A stretch of DNA of 64,000 bases from Azorhizobium caulinodans ORS 571 (GTDB lineage: Bacteria > Pseudomonadota > Alphaproteobacteria > Rhizobiales > Xanthobacteraceae): assembly GCF_000010525.1 (NCBI RefSeq), contig NC_009937.1, forward strand, positions 1,803,501-1,867,500, given 5' to 3'. Under the pieces are notes generated by a model that was not told the DNA's origin, did not search any database, and saw only the letters and a list, made by a program, of their open reading frames with translations. Positions 48,048-57,211 of this stretch are shown piece by piece (the first letter of the stretch is position 1; every line of letters starts with the position of its first letter). The position numbers and the translations under genes were made by a program.

Positions 48048-48079
48048 GATGCTTCCGTGGGGCGGGGCGGCGGGCCGCG

Positions 48080-49153
48080 TCACTCGCCGAGGTCCACTCC
48101 CTGATAGCCCCGGCGCCAGTAAGCGGCAACGGAGCGGCGGTCTTTGGGAAGGCCGAGCGCGGCCGCATGGGCGCGCAGGGCACGGGCGGCGGCCTGCTCG
48201 CAGCCCGCCCAAAGATAGGGAGCGTCGGCGTCCATGGGGAGGGGGATCGTCGTCACCGCCTCTTCCAGCAGGCGGCTCGTGCCCGCCTCCGCGCCGTTGC
48301 GATGGAGCCAGACGAGATCGACGCTGGCGCGGGAGGGCATCTCCTGCTCTTCCGCCGCGTCGGCGATCTCGATGCGCACCACCGCGCGGACATGGGCGGG
48401 CAGCTCCGAGACCATGCGTGCGATGGCGGGCAGGGCCGTCTCATCTCCCGCGAACAGAACCCAGTCCGCCTCTGGCAGCAGTCCGCCGCCGGGTCCCATG
48501 ACAGCGGCGGGCTGGCCGGGTGCGGCTTCCCGCGCCCAGTCCGAGCCCGGCGAACCGGGGTGAAGCACGATGTCGAGCACGGCTTCGCCCACCGCCACAT
48601 CCACATGGCGCAGCGTATAGACGCGCGGGGTGAGGGCATCCGCGCCCTGCGGCCACAGCACCCGCCCATCCGCCTGCGCGGTGGGCCACACGGGCATGCG
48701 GCCCTTCGGCGGAATGAGCAGGCGCACATGGAGGCCGTTGGCCAGCAGCCCCGACACATCGCCCCTGAGCACCACCCGCCGCATCCGGGGCGTGATTTGC
48801 CGGGCGGCCTTTACGGTAAGCTCGCGCAGATAGGGCAGGCGGGCCTCGGTGGCGAGATCGCCTGTCCAAGTGAAGTCCGGGCGCGCATCGCCCGCGAACG
48901 TGCAGATGTGCTCCGCCAGCACCATCTTGGAGACCGAAAGTCCCGCCGCCGAAGCGCTCTCCACATGGCAGACGAGATGGGTGCCGTCTGCCACCAGATC
49001 CGCCGTGCCGAACGTGCCGATGAAGGTGGCGCGGCCATCGGCGCGCGTGACGGTGCCGTGGGTCTCGAAATGCGCGGCGAGCTTCTCCAGCATGGTGGCC
49101 GGATCGGGCAGGGGAACACGGGTCGCGGCGTGCAGAAGCGCGGGGGCGGCCAT
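48080..49153 (-). CDS. DUF2218 and siderophore-interacting FAD/NAD(P)H reductase fusion
   Basis: 357-residue cytoplasmic protein with two parts: residues about 15-95 match the DUF2218 type (LEKLAAHFETHG, GTFGTADLVADGTHLVCHVE), and about 105-357 match the siderophore-interacting protein fold (ITPRMRRVVLRGD, TPRVYTLRHVDVA for flavin; DWVLFAGDETALPAIARMV for NAD(P)H; YLWAGCEQAAARALRAH). It would reduce ferric siderophore after uptake to release iron. Its start is three bases after the permease stop, so coupling is tight. Confidence 0.88.
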   Translation of the reverse strand: MAAPALLHAATRVPLPDPATMLEKLAAHFETHGTVTRADGRATFIGTFGTADLVADGTHLVCHVESASAAGLSVSKMVLAEHICTFAGDARPDFTWTGDLATEARLPYLRELTVKAARQITPRMRRVVLRGDVSGLLANGLHVRLLIPPKGRMPVWPTAQADGRVLWPQGADALTPRVYTLRHVDVAVGEAVLDIVLHPGSPGSDWAREAAPGQPAAVMGPGGGLLPEADWVLFAGDETALPAIARMVSELPAHVRAVVRIEIADAAEEQEMPSRASVDLVWLHRNGAEAGTSRLLEEAVTTIPLPMDADAPYLWAGCEQAAARALRAHAAALGLPKDRRSVAAYWRRGYQGVDLGE

Positions 49154-49156
49154 GGA

Positions 49157-51139
49157 TCAGGCTCCTGTGCCGGGGCTGCGTCGCAGCAGCCAGATGAGAT
49201 AGTGCCCGCCCACCAGCGCGGCGAAGAGGCCCACCGGGATCTGGTAGGGGAAGGCGAGCGTGCGCCCTAGCCAGTCCGCTAACACCATCAGGCCCGCGCC
49301 GATGAGCGCGGCGGCGAGCAACTGGTGGGCGCCGCGCGCGAAGCCCGAGAGGCGCGCCAGATGCGGGCCGATGAGGCCGACGAGGCTCAGCGGGCCGACG
49401 ATGAAGGCAGCGCAGGCCGTCATCAGCGCGGCGGCAAGCGCAAGGAGCAGGCGGCTTGCGAGCAAAGGCACGCCCAGCGCGCGGGCCATGGTGCTGCCGA
49501 GCGGCAATATGTCGAGCCAGCGGGAGGCCAGCAGCAGCGGCGGGACAAGCAGGAGCACGAGGCCCACCGCCGCGCCCGCCTCCACGCTGCCCACGCGATC
49601 CGTGGTGCCGGCCATCCAGCCCAGCAGCAGGAAGGCGCGGGCATCTCCCGAGGCCAGAACGGCGGAGATGAAGGCAAGGCTCGCGGCGCCGAGCGCGATG
49701 CCGCCAAGCAGCAGCCGCTCAGGCCCGAAGCCGGTGGCGAGCGCGAAGGCGAGAATGCCAAGCAGCGCCACGAGCGCGCCCGCTGCGCTGCCGCCCATCA
49801 TGACGGCAACCGTGGGCGCGGGCAGGAGCAGCAGAACCACCGAGAGCCCGACGCCCGCCCCGGCACTGACGCCTAGCACCTCCGGCCCCGCCAAAGGATT
49901 ACCCGTGAGGCGCTGCATCAGCGTGCCCGCCGCCCCCAGGAGCGCGCCCGCCGCTGCGGCGGCGACCACGCGCGGCACGCGGAAAGGGGCGAGGGCCTCG
50001 AACAGCGCGCCCGTCGCCAGCCGCCAGCCCTCATAGGAGCGCCCGATCAGCAGAGCGGCGAGGATGAGAAGCGCCAGCCCGCCGGCGAGAAACAGGAGAC
50101 CGCGCAGGGGATGGGAGAGGCGCCGGCCTGTCGGTGCTGCGGCTTGCGGGCGCTGGACGTGCTTGAGGCGCGGCAGCAGCCATAGCAGCAGCGGCCCACC
50201 GATGAGGCCCGTGGCGGCGCCCGTGGGCAGGACGTCGGCGCCCAAGACCTGCACGAGCCCGTCCGTGAGCCACAGCAGCAGCGCGCCGAGGAGCGGCGCC
50301 AGCAGCAATTGGGCGCGGGGCGTGCGCGCGCCCGCGAGCCTCGCGAAGGCCGGCGCGGCAAGGCCGACGAAGCCGATGATGCCCACCAGCGCCACGACGC
50401 TCGCCGCCAGCCACACGGCGAGGGCGATGATGGCGAGCCGGGCGCCGTTCACGGCCATGCCAAGGCTGCGGGCGCTGGAGTCGTCCAGCGTCAGAACCGA
50501 GAGCGGGCGGAGCAGGAGCACGGCTGCCGCAAGGCCGAAGGCGAAGCGCCACGCCAGCCCCAGCGCAGGCCCCCAGCTCTGCTGGTGCAGCGAGCCGGCG
50601 CCCCAGACGAAAAGCGAGAGCACATATTCGCCGCGCGCCAGCACGAGGGCCGAACTCAAGGCGGCGCAGATGAGCGAGAGGGTCATGCCCGAGAGCACGA
50701 CCGTGATCGGCTCCAGCCCGCGCTTCCAGCTCAGCATCAGCAAGAGGCCGACGGCGGTAACGCCGCCCATGAGCGCCACGACCTCGCGGGGCCATTCGGC
50801 GAGGGCTGGAATGAGCAAGGCGGAGGCGGTGAGGGCCAATTGCGCGCCGGAGGCGATGCCCAGCGTCGAGGGATCGGCGATGGGGTTGCGCAGCACCCGT
50901 TGCAACAGCGCGCCCGACAGGCCCAGCGCCGCACCCGCCAGCAGCGCCACCACGGCGCGTGGCAGCAGGCTGTGCCAGAGCACGACCTGTTCCAGCGCGC
51001 GCGCCGTGGCCGGATCGCCGGGCAGGACCGGCTGCCGCAGCAGGCCCATGACGCACAGGGTCAGCGCCAGAAGGGCGAGCCCGGCCACCGCCAGTGGTGC
51101 GCGAGGCAAGGGGCGGGGGAGGCGGGCGACATCAGCCAC
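49157..51139 (-). CDS. Fused FecCD-type ferric siderophore ABC permease (FhuB-like)
   Basis: About 660 residues, two FecCD permease halves in one chain as in E. coli FhuB, each with about ten spans. Half 1 carries GALLQRVLRNPIADPSTLGIASGAQ and half 2 GTLMQRLTGNPLAGPEVLGVSAGAG, the paired family motif; each has a GIIGFVGLAAPAFARL or GLIGPHLARL ATPase-contact loop. The start is uncertain: GTG at 51139 overlaps the binding-protein stop, and ATG at 51169 is the alternative. It forms the inner-membrane channel of the iron operon. Confidence 0.87.
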   Translation of the reverse strand: MADVARLPRPLPRAPLAVAGLALLALTLCVMGLLRQPVLPGDPATARALEQVVLWHSLLPRAVVALLAGAALGLSGALLQRVLRNPIADPSTLGIASGAQLALTASALLIPALAEWPREVVALMGGVTAVGLLLMLSWKRGLEPITVVLSGMTLSLICAALSSALVLARGEYVLSLFVWGAGSLHQQSWGPALGLAWRFAFGLAAAVLLLRPLSVLTLDDSSARSLGMAVNGARLAIIALAVWLAASVVALVGIIGFVGLAAPAFARLAGARTPRAQLLLAPLLGALLLWLTDGLVQVLGADVLPTGAATGLIGGPLLLWLLPRLKHVQRPQAAAPTGRRLSHPLRGLLFLAGGLALLILAALLIGRSYEGWRLATGALFEALAPFRVPRVVAAAAAGALLGAAGTLMQRLTGNPLAGPEVLGVSAGAGVGLSVVLLLLPAPTVAVMMGGSAAGALVALLGILAFALATGFGPERLLLGGIALGAASLAFISAVLASGDARAFLLLGWMAGTTDRVGSVEAGAAVGLVLLLVPPLLLASRWLDILPLGSTMARALGVPLLASRLLLALAAALMTACAAFIVGPLSLVGLIGPHLARLSGFARGAHQLLAAALIGAGLMVLADWLGRTLAFPYQIPVGLFAALVGGHYLIWLLRRSPGTGA

Positions 51140-52013
51140 GGGCGGCCGCCTTCGCAAAGGGGAGCGCATCGGTGAGGAGGCGTGCGAAACGCAGGGCCGC
51201 GGGCAGGGCACCGAAAGGATTGACGGGCGCCAGTTCGACGATCCGTCCGGCGCGGACGCTCGGCAGGGCCTTCCAGAAGGCGCTCTGCGCCATCATGCGG
51301 CGTGCTTCGGGCGGCACGGGCGGCAGCAGTGCGATCCAGGCGTCGCCCACCTGCGCCAGCGTCTCGAGTCCCATGGGGGCGGTGGCGGAATAGCGCGTGC
51401 TGCCGCGCCACGCATTGGCAAGACCAAGGCAAGTGAGCGCCTCGCCGAACATGCTGTCGGCGCCGAAGACACGGAAATGCCGGTCGTCACCCAGATTGAT
51501 GACCAGCGCCGGCCGCCCGTCGCCGCCGGTGAGCCGCGCCTTCAGCGCCGCGAACTCGGCATCCGCAAGGGCGATTAGCGCCGCGCCGGCGGGAGCCATG
51601 TCGAGCCGACTGGCGATGGCGCGGGTGGCAGCTTCGGCGGCAGCATAGGGATGCCCGCCGGGTGCATAGATGGAGAAGCTCTCCACCGGCGCAATGCGGC
51701 TGAGCGTCGGTTCAGCCCAGGCAGTATAATTGGAGCCGAGGATCAGGTCCGGCGCCAGCAGCTTCAGGGCCTCGAAGCTGGGCGAGCCGCGCAGGCCGAG
51801 ATCGGCGACGCTCTCCGGCACGGCCGGCTCGATGACCTGCCGCCGATAGAGCACCAGTTCCGCCGCCGCGACCGGCACCACGCCGAGGGCCAGCAGGGTC
51901 TCCAGCAGCGCCCAGTCCAGCGTCGCGACCCGCAGGGGCGAGGCAGCCCTTGCCCGCGAGACGCCGGCAAGGCCAAGGGCCGCCAGAAGCGCGCGGCGGG
52001 AGAGGCCGGTCAC
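51132..52013 (-). CDS. Ferric siderophore periplasmic binding protein (FhuD-like), Tat-exported
   Basis: 293-residue class III binding protein. LSRRALLAALGLAGVSRARA is a Tat-type signal peptide (SRRALL). VATLDWALLETLLALGVVPVAAAE and VADLGLRGSPSFEALKLLAPDLILGS are FhuD/FecB hallmarks. It hands ferric siderophore from the outer-membrane receptor to the fused permease. Start overlaps the ATPase stop by four bases and its stop overlaps the permease start. Confidence 0.88.
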   Translation of the reverse strand: MTGLSRRALLAALGLAGVSRARAASPLRVATLDWALLETLLALGVVPVAAAELVLYRRQVIEPAVPESVADLGLRGSPSFEALKLLAPDLILGSNYTAWAEPTLSRIAPVESFSIYAPGGHPYAAAEAATRAIASRLDMAPAGAALIALADAEFAALKARLTGGDGRPALVINLGDDRHFRVFGADSMFGEALTCLGLANAWRGSTRYSATAPMGLETLAQVGDAWIALLPPVPPEARRMMAQSAFWKALPSVRAGRIVELAPVNPFGALPAALRFARLLTDALPFAKAAARG

Positions 52014-52801
52014 AGCACATAGCCCATGGGTTCGCCCCGCACGGGATGGGGGATGACCCCCATGGGCAGGCCATAGAGCGCGCCCAGCAGGTCCGGCGTC
52101 ACCAGATCGGCAGCCGCCCCCTGCGCGAGGATGCGCCCACCGCGCAAGGCGATGAGCTCATCGCATGTGCGCACGGCGAGATTGATGTCATGCAGCACCA
52201 CGACGACGGTCATGGCCTCCCCCTCCGGCGAGCGGCAGAGCCGGCGCACGAGGGCCAGCACCTCGCTCTGGTGCGCGATGTCGAGAGCGGACGTGGGCTC
52301 GTCCAGCAGCAGGCAACGCGGTTCCTGTGCCAGCATGAGCGCCACCCACGCCCGCTGGCGCTCGCCGCCGGAGAGGCTGTCCACGCTGCGGTCCGCCAGC
52401 GCCGCGAGGTCCGTTCGCGCGATGGCGCTCTCCACCTTGGCCCGGTCAGCCGCCGTGAAGCGGCCGAGGGTTCCGTGCCAGGGAAAGCGGCCGAGCGCCA
52501 CCAGCTCGCGCACGCTCATGCCGTCGGTGGGCGGCGTGAACTGCGGCATGTAGGCGACGGCGCGGGCAAAGTCGCGCGCCCGCCAGTCCGCGAGGGGGCG
52601 GTTCTCGAAGCGGATGGTGCCGCCGCTCGGAGCCTGCTGGCGGGCCAGCAGTTTCAGGAGCGTGCTCTTGCCAGAGCCGTTCGGGCCGATGAGCCCATAG
52701 ACGCGCCCCGGGGCCAGCGACAGGGAGAGCGGCGCCAGGATCTCCCGTCCCGGCACCGCGAAGGAGACCTCAGAGAGCTGCCAGAGCGGCGTGCTCACCA
52801 T
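52010..52801 (-). CDS. Ferric siderophore ABC ATPase (FhuC-like)
   Basis: 263-residue ATPase with Walker A GPNGSGKST (39-47), signature LSGGERQR (143-150), Walker B CLLLDEP (163-169) and H-loop VVLHDINLA. The sequence matches FhuC/FecE. It overlaps the receptor gene stop by seven bases and the binding-protein gene start by four, giving a fully coupled receptor-ATPase-binding protein-permease-reductase series. Confidence 0.92.
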   Translation of the reverse strand: MVSTPLWQLSEVSFAVPGREILAPLSLSLAPGRVYGLIGPNGSGKSTLLKLLARQQAPSGGTIRFENRPLADWRARDFARAVAYMPQFTPPTDGMSVRELVALGRFPWHGTLGRFTAADRAKVESAIARTDLAALADRSVDSLSGGERQRAWVALMLAQEPRCLLLDEPTSALDIAHQSEVLALVRRLCRSPEGEAMTVVVVLHDINLAVRTCDELIALRGGRILAQGAAADLVTPDLLGALYGLPMGVIPHPVRGEPMGYVL

Positions 52802-54945
52802 TTGTAGGTGACCTTTCCGGTGACGGTGCGCCCGTCGCCATAGAAGCAGCCGAAGAAGCCGCAGCTCGCCACATAGGTGACATCGGCGATGTTGGAGACA
52901 TTGAGCTGGGCCTTGAACGGCCCTTTCTCATAATGGATCGCCGCATCGACCAGCGTGTTGGCGGGCAGGAGGTTGGCGTTGCTGTCGAGATCGTAGCGCT
53001 CGCCCACGTAGCGCACGCCGCCGCCGAGGCCGAAGCCCTTCAGCGGGCCGGTCTGCCACGTATAATCGAGCCAGGCGTTGGCGGAATTCTTCGGCACGTT
53101 GCCGGGCTGGTTGCCGGCATACTGGCCCTGCGTGATCGCCGCATCCATGTAGGTGTAGTTGGCGATCAGCTTCAGCCCCTGCGTGAGGCTGGCGGTGGCG
53201 GAGAGCTCGACGCCCTTCACATGCACCTCACCATTCTGCACCGCATAGCTCACGCCATTGATGAGATCGGTGGACTGCACGTTGCTCTGGGTGAGGTCAT
53301 AGACGGCGGCGGTGAAGAAGGCATTCCAGCCCACCGGCTGATACTTGATGCCGGCCTCATACTGCTTGCCTTCCGAGGGCTGGAAGGCCGCGCCGCCGAG
53401 CGCCGCCGGCATGTTTCCGATCACCGGCTCGAAGGAGGTGGAATAGCTGACATAAGGCGCGATGCCGTTGTCAAACAGATAGGTCAGGCCCGCGCGCCAG
53501 GTGGCGGCGCTGTCGTCCTGATCCTGCGTGGTCAGGCCGTAATTGGTGAGGGTGGACGAATTGGTGCTGGCCCAGTCCTGCCGCGCGCCCAGGGTCAGCA
53601 GCCAGCGGTCGAGCTTGATCTGGTCCTGCGCATAGAGGCCCAACTGGTCCACCGTGCCGTTGACCTTGGAAGCGTACCAGATGGAATTGCCGATATACTG
53701 GTTATAGAGCGGCGCGAAGACATTGATGGTCGGCGCGGTGCCGAAGGTGGAGAAGGTATCGGTGTTGAAGTTCCGATAGTCCGCACCGATCAGGATGTCG
53801 TGGCTCAGCGGACCCGTGGTGAGCTTCGCCTCGAGCTGGTTGTCGATGGTGAAGGTGCCGAGGTTCTCGTCATTGGTGGACGAGCCGCGATTGGCGATGG
53901 CCGGGTTCGTGGTGCTGAGGCCGTTGTAATAGAGCGCCGCATAATCCCAGTCGAGCTTCAGGTAGCGGGCGTTCTGGCGGAAGGTGACGTTGTTGTCGAA
54001 GGTGTGGCTGAATTCATAGCCGACGGACGACAGCGTGCGGCTGGAGGAGTTGAAGTCCGGATCGCCCAGATAGGTGTTGCGCGACAGCTTCAGGCCGTTG
54101 AGCGATTGCAAAGTATATTGCGCCGGCAGGCCGACGGTGGAGTTCGGCGTGTCGTACTGCACCATGGCGAGCAGGGTGAAGGAGGTGGCGGCATCCGGCT
54201 GGAAGGTGAAGGAGGGCGCCAGCAGGTAGCGGTCCATGTCCACGAAGTCGGTCTGGGTGCCCGTGGTGCGGGCAAGGCCGGTGAGGCGATAGGCGACCTT
54301 GGAATCGGGGGAGGTCGGCCCGCCGAAATCAAAGCTCGCGGAATAATTGTCGAAGGTGCCGGCCTCAAGGTTGAACTCGCCGAAGTTGGTCCAGGTGGGC
54401 CGCTTGCTGATCATGTCGATCAGGCCGCCGGGATTGCCCTGCCCGTAGAGCACGGAGGCCGGCCCGCGCAGCACGTCCACGCGCTCCAGCGCATAGGGGT
54501 CGATGGAGGTGGCGCCCGCGTCGCGCATCAGCTTCAGGCCGTTGAGATACTGGCTGGTGGCGGACGAGAAGCCGCGGATGATGGGCGAGTCGAAGCGCGG
54601 ATCGGTGCCATAGGGCTGCGAAACCACGCCCACCGAATAATCCAGCGCCTGGCCGAGGTTCTGCACCTGCCGGTCGTCCATCTGGTCGCGCGTGATGACG
54701 GAGATGGACTGCGGCACCTCCAGGAGCGGCGTGGCGGTCTTCGTGCCGGTCAGGGTCTGGCGGGCCACATAGCCCTGAACGGGGCCGGTGGGGCTCTCCT
54801 TCTGACCCTGCGTTTCCACGGTGATCGTATCGAGCAGGATGGAGGACGTCTCGCCGGCCTGCTGCGCCCGCGCGGGGCCGGCCAGCAGCGCGGAAAAGGC
54901 CACGCCGAGCATGAGAAGGTAGCGAAGGGACATCGGATGGCGCAT
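52795..54945 (-). CDS. TonB-dependent siderophore receptor
   Basis: 716-residue outer-membrane receptor. Signal peptide (LRYLLMLGVAFSALLAGPARA), plug domain with TATPLLEVPQSISVITRDQM and SPIIRGFSS, 22-strand barrel, and a terminal aromatic in GKVTYKW. VPQSISVITRDQMDDRQ is diagnostic of the TonB-siderophore subfamily (FhuA/FhuE/FpvA-like); hydroxamate siderophores are likely from the FhuBCD-type partners, an inference. The ATG at 54945 or 54933 may be used. Upstream lies an iron-control-like motif and a divergent AraC regulator. Confidence 0.92.
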   Translation of the reverse strand: MRHPMSLRYLLMLGVAFSALLAGPARAQQAGETSSILLDTITVETQGQKESPTGPVQGYVARQTLTGTKTATPLLEVPQSISVITRDQMDDRQVQNLGQALDYSVGVVSQPYGTDPRFDSPIIRGFSSATSQYLNGLKLMRDAGATSIDPYALERVDVLRGPASVLYGQGNPGGLIDMISKRPTWTNFGEFNLEAGTFDNYSASFDFGGPTSPDSKVAYRLTGLARTTGTQTDFVDMDRYLLAPSFTFQPDAATSFTLLAMVQYDTPNSTVGLPAQYTLQSLNGLKLSRNTYLGDPDFNSSSRTLSSVGYEFSHTFDNNVTFRQNARYLKLDWDYAALYYNGLSTTNPAIANRGSSTNDENLGTFTIDNQLEAKLTTGPLSHDILIGADYRNFNTDTFSTFGTAPTINVFAPLYNQYIGNSIWYASKVNGTVDQLGLYAQDQIKLDRWLLTLGARQDWASTNSSTLTNYGLTTQDQDDSAATWRAGLTYLFDNGIAPYVSYSTSFEPVIGNMPAALGGAAFQPSEGKQYEAGIKYQPVGWNAFFTAAVYDLTQSNVQSTDLINGVSYAVQNGEVHVKGVELSATASLTQGLKLIANYTYMDAAITQGQYAGNQPGNVPKNSANAWLDYTWQTGPLKGFGLGGGVRYVGERYDLDSNANLLPANTLVDAAIHYEKGPFKAQLNVSNIADVTYVASCGFFGCFYGDGRTVTGKVTYKW

Positions 54946-54979
54946 CTCAGCCTGCCATGTGCGAGAATCCCGAGCGCAG

Positions 54980-54996
54980 TTCAGAAGTATTCAAAT
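54980..54996 (-). promoter_or_regulatory. Iron-control-element-like site ahead of the siderophore receptor
   Basis: TTCAGAA-GTA-TTCAAAT resembles the Irr-bound iron control element TTTAGAA-N3-TTCTAAA at 11 of 14 positions. It lies 35 bases upstream of the receptor start. Irr is a known iron regulator of this order; binding here is an inference. Confidence 0.4.
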
Positions 54997-55201
54997 CTAA
55001 AACGCGCCTGCGGGATCAATAGGTTCGATGTCGTGCTCATATCAATGGCGTTTGCTGCTTGATTGTCGCATCCTGTTGCGCATAGAACTTTTTTGGTCTC
55101 CTGTCGCGGCATGAGACCCGTTGCGGCAGATCGCGATCGGAAGATTGTAATTTCTATAAAATGCAGCGTTGCTTTGCCGGTATGCTCGGGAGATGGCCGG
55201 G

Positions 55202-56080
55202 ATGTTCAAACCCCGCATGACATCGTCGCGTGAGGGCATCACGGTTCTGGAGGATCTGCGCTGGCGGCGGTGGAATGGTGCGGTGGCTGACGTGTGGCAT
55301 GCCGCCTGCGAGGCCGGTGCGCACGGATATTATGTGGCCAAGGATCCGCGCCTCTTTGTCGTGCTGGAGCGCTCCGGCGGTGGGTCAGACCTGAAGCTCA
55401 GCCCCGGCGCCAACGAGGTGGTGGCGAGCCGCGCCGAGCATCACCTGACCTTCGTCCCCGCCGGCATGCCGCTCTGGTCGCGCATCGACGCGCCCATGAC
55501 CATCCGGCATCTGGATATCCACTTCGACGTGGACACGCTGTCCTCGCGCATCGGCGAGGAACTGGATGCGGACCGCCTCTCAACGCCCCGTCTCAGGTTT
55601 ACGGATGCGCGGATGATGAGCCTTGCCCGTCTCATCGCGGCCGAATGCATGGATGGGGACGGGCACCACGATCTCTACGGCGACGGGCTCATCGTGGCCC
55701 TGTTCATCGATCTGATGCAGCTTGCCCGCGTGCCGGAGCGCAAGCGCGGGGCGCTGGCGCCGTGGCAGTTGCGCCGCGTCACCGATTTCATCGAGGCCAA
55801 CTGCCTGCGCAACATCCGCCTTCAGGAACTGGCGGAGCTCGCCGAACTCTCGCAATCCTATTTCAGCCACGCCTTCAAGGCGGCGACCGGCCTTGCGCCC
55901 TATCAGTGGCACACCCAGGCGCGGCTGAAGCGCGTGCAGCAGATGCTTGCGGGCGACATGCCGCTGACCGACATTGCGGCAGCGGCCGGCTTTGCCGATC
56001 AGGCGCACCTCACCCGTGTGTTCCGCCGCGCCTTCGGGCAGACGCCCGGCGCGTGGCGCCGGGGTCTCAGAGCGAACTGA
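55202..56080 (+). CDS. AraC family transcriptional regulator
   Basis: 292-residue regulator. The N-terminal half is a ligand domain of unknown ligand with ITVLEDLRWRRWNG and HHLTFVPAGMPLWS; the C-terminal 100 residues are a double helix-turn-helix (LRNIRLQELAELAELSQSYFSHAFKA and MPLTDIAAAAGFADQAHLTRVFRRAFGQTPG in two pieces). Start chosen at 55202, nine bases after GGGAG. It is divergent from the siderophore receptor, and AraC regulators in this position usually activate uptake in answer to the ferric siderophore. Confidence 0.88.
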   Translation: MFKPRMTSSREGITVLEDLRWRRWNGAVADVWHAACEAGAHGYYVAKDPRLFVVLERSGGGSDLKLSPGANEVVASRAEHHLTFVPAGMPLWSRIDAPMTIRHLDIHFDVDTLSSRIGEELDADRLSTPRLRFTDARMMSLARLIAAECMDGDGHHDLYGDGLIVALFIDLMQLARVPERKRGALAPWQLRRVTDFIEANCLRNIRLQELAELAELSQSYFSHAFKAATGLAPYQWHTQARLKRVQQMLAGDMPLTDIAAAAGFADQAHLTRVFRRAFGQTPGAWRRGLRAN

Positions 56081-56086
56081 TGGCGT

Positions 56087-56968
56087 TTACGCGGCCTTCA
56101 GCGGCACGCCGAGCCGGCCGGCCAGATCCTGCACGAACTGCCACGCCGTGCGGCCGGAGCGGGCGCCGCGCGTGGTGGCCCATTCCAGCGCCTGCGGACG
56201 CCAGTCGGCTTCCGTGACCGGGAGGCCGTGATGGGCCACATAGCCTTCGACCATCGCCAGATATTCGTCCTGGCTGCACTTGTGGAAGCCGAGCCAGAGC
56301 CCGAAGCGGTCCGAGAGCGAGACCTTCTCTTCCACCGCCTCGCCGGGATTGATGGCGGTGGAGCGCTCATTCTCCATCATGTCGCGCGGCAGCAGGTGCC
56401 GGCGGTTGGAGGTGGCGTAGAAGATCACATTGTCCGGCCGGCCCTCGATGCCGCCCTCCAGCACCGCCTTCAGCGACTTGTAGGAGGTGTCGTCCGCATC
56501 GAAGGAGAGATCGTCGCAGAAGACGATGAAGCGGTGACGGGCGGCGCGCGCGTGGGCCATCAGCGCCGGCAGGGTCTCGATGTCCTCGCGGTGGATTTCC
56601 ACGAGCTTGAGGCGCGGGGCAGCCGGGTCGGTAATGGACCGGTTCACATGCGCATGGGCCGCCTTCACCAGCGAGCTTTTGCCCATGCCGCGCGCACCCC
56701 ACAGCAGGGCGTTGTTGGCGGCAAGCCCGCGCGCGAAGCGCTCGGTGTTCTCCACCAGCTGGTCGCGCACCCGATCGATGCCCTGGAGCAGATCCATCTC
56801 CACCCGGTTGACACGCGGCACCGGCTCGAAGCGGGACGGCTGTGTCGCCCAGACGAAGGCGTCCGCCGCCTCGAAATCCGGGGCGACAGTGGCGGGCGGG
56901 GCCGCGCGCTCCAGCGCGTCGGCGATCCGGCTCAGAAGGCTGGTGAGGGTGGCGATATCGTTTGTCAT
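56087..56968 (-). CDS. DUF815 family P-loop ATPase
   Basis: 293-residue AAA-type ATPase with Walker A GARGMGKSSLV, Walker B HRFIVFCDDLSF, and the sensor region VIFYATSNRRHLLPRDMMENE; RFGLWLGFHKCSQDEYLAMVEGY is the DUF815 hallmark. Function in the cell is not established. It converges on the AraC gene six bases away and has no partner gene, so it appears solitary. Confidence 0.88.
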   Translation of the reverse strand: MTNDIATLTSLLSRIADALERAAPPATVAPDFEAADAFVWATQPSRFEPVPRVNRVEMDLLQGIDRVRDQLVENTERFARGLAANNALLWGARGMGKSSLVKAAHAHVNRSITDPAAPRLKLVEIHREDIETLPALMAHARAARHRFIVFCDDLSFDADDTSYKSLKAVLEGGIEGRPDNVIFYATSNRRHLLPRDMMENERSTAINPGEAVEEKVSLSDRFGLWLGFHKCSQDEYLAMVEGYVAHHGLPVTEADWRPQALEWATTRGARSGRTAWQFVQDLAGRLGVPLKAA

Positions 56969-57211
56969 CTCGTGCCGCTTCGTTTTCTCCCGCTGCGGGA
57001 TTAGGGCCGGGGCGCGGTGGCGGCAAGGGCGCGGGGCGGGGCTGTTGCGCCAAAGCCATGCATGGCGCGCAGAATGACGGACGGCATTCGGGTGTTGTTG
57101 CGGTGCGGCAAGAATGTCTTAACCTGCATCCGGGACAAAGGGGTGGGCTGGGTCGAATGGATCGGACCTGATGGGTTCGTCCGCTGATGCGCAACATCAA
57201 CGGAGCACCAG

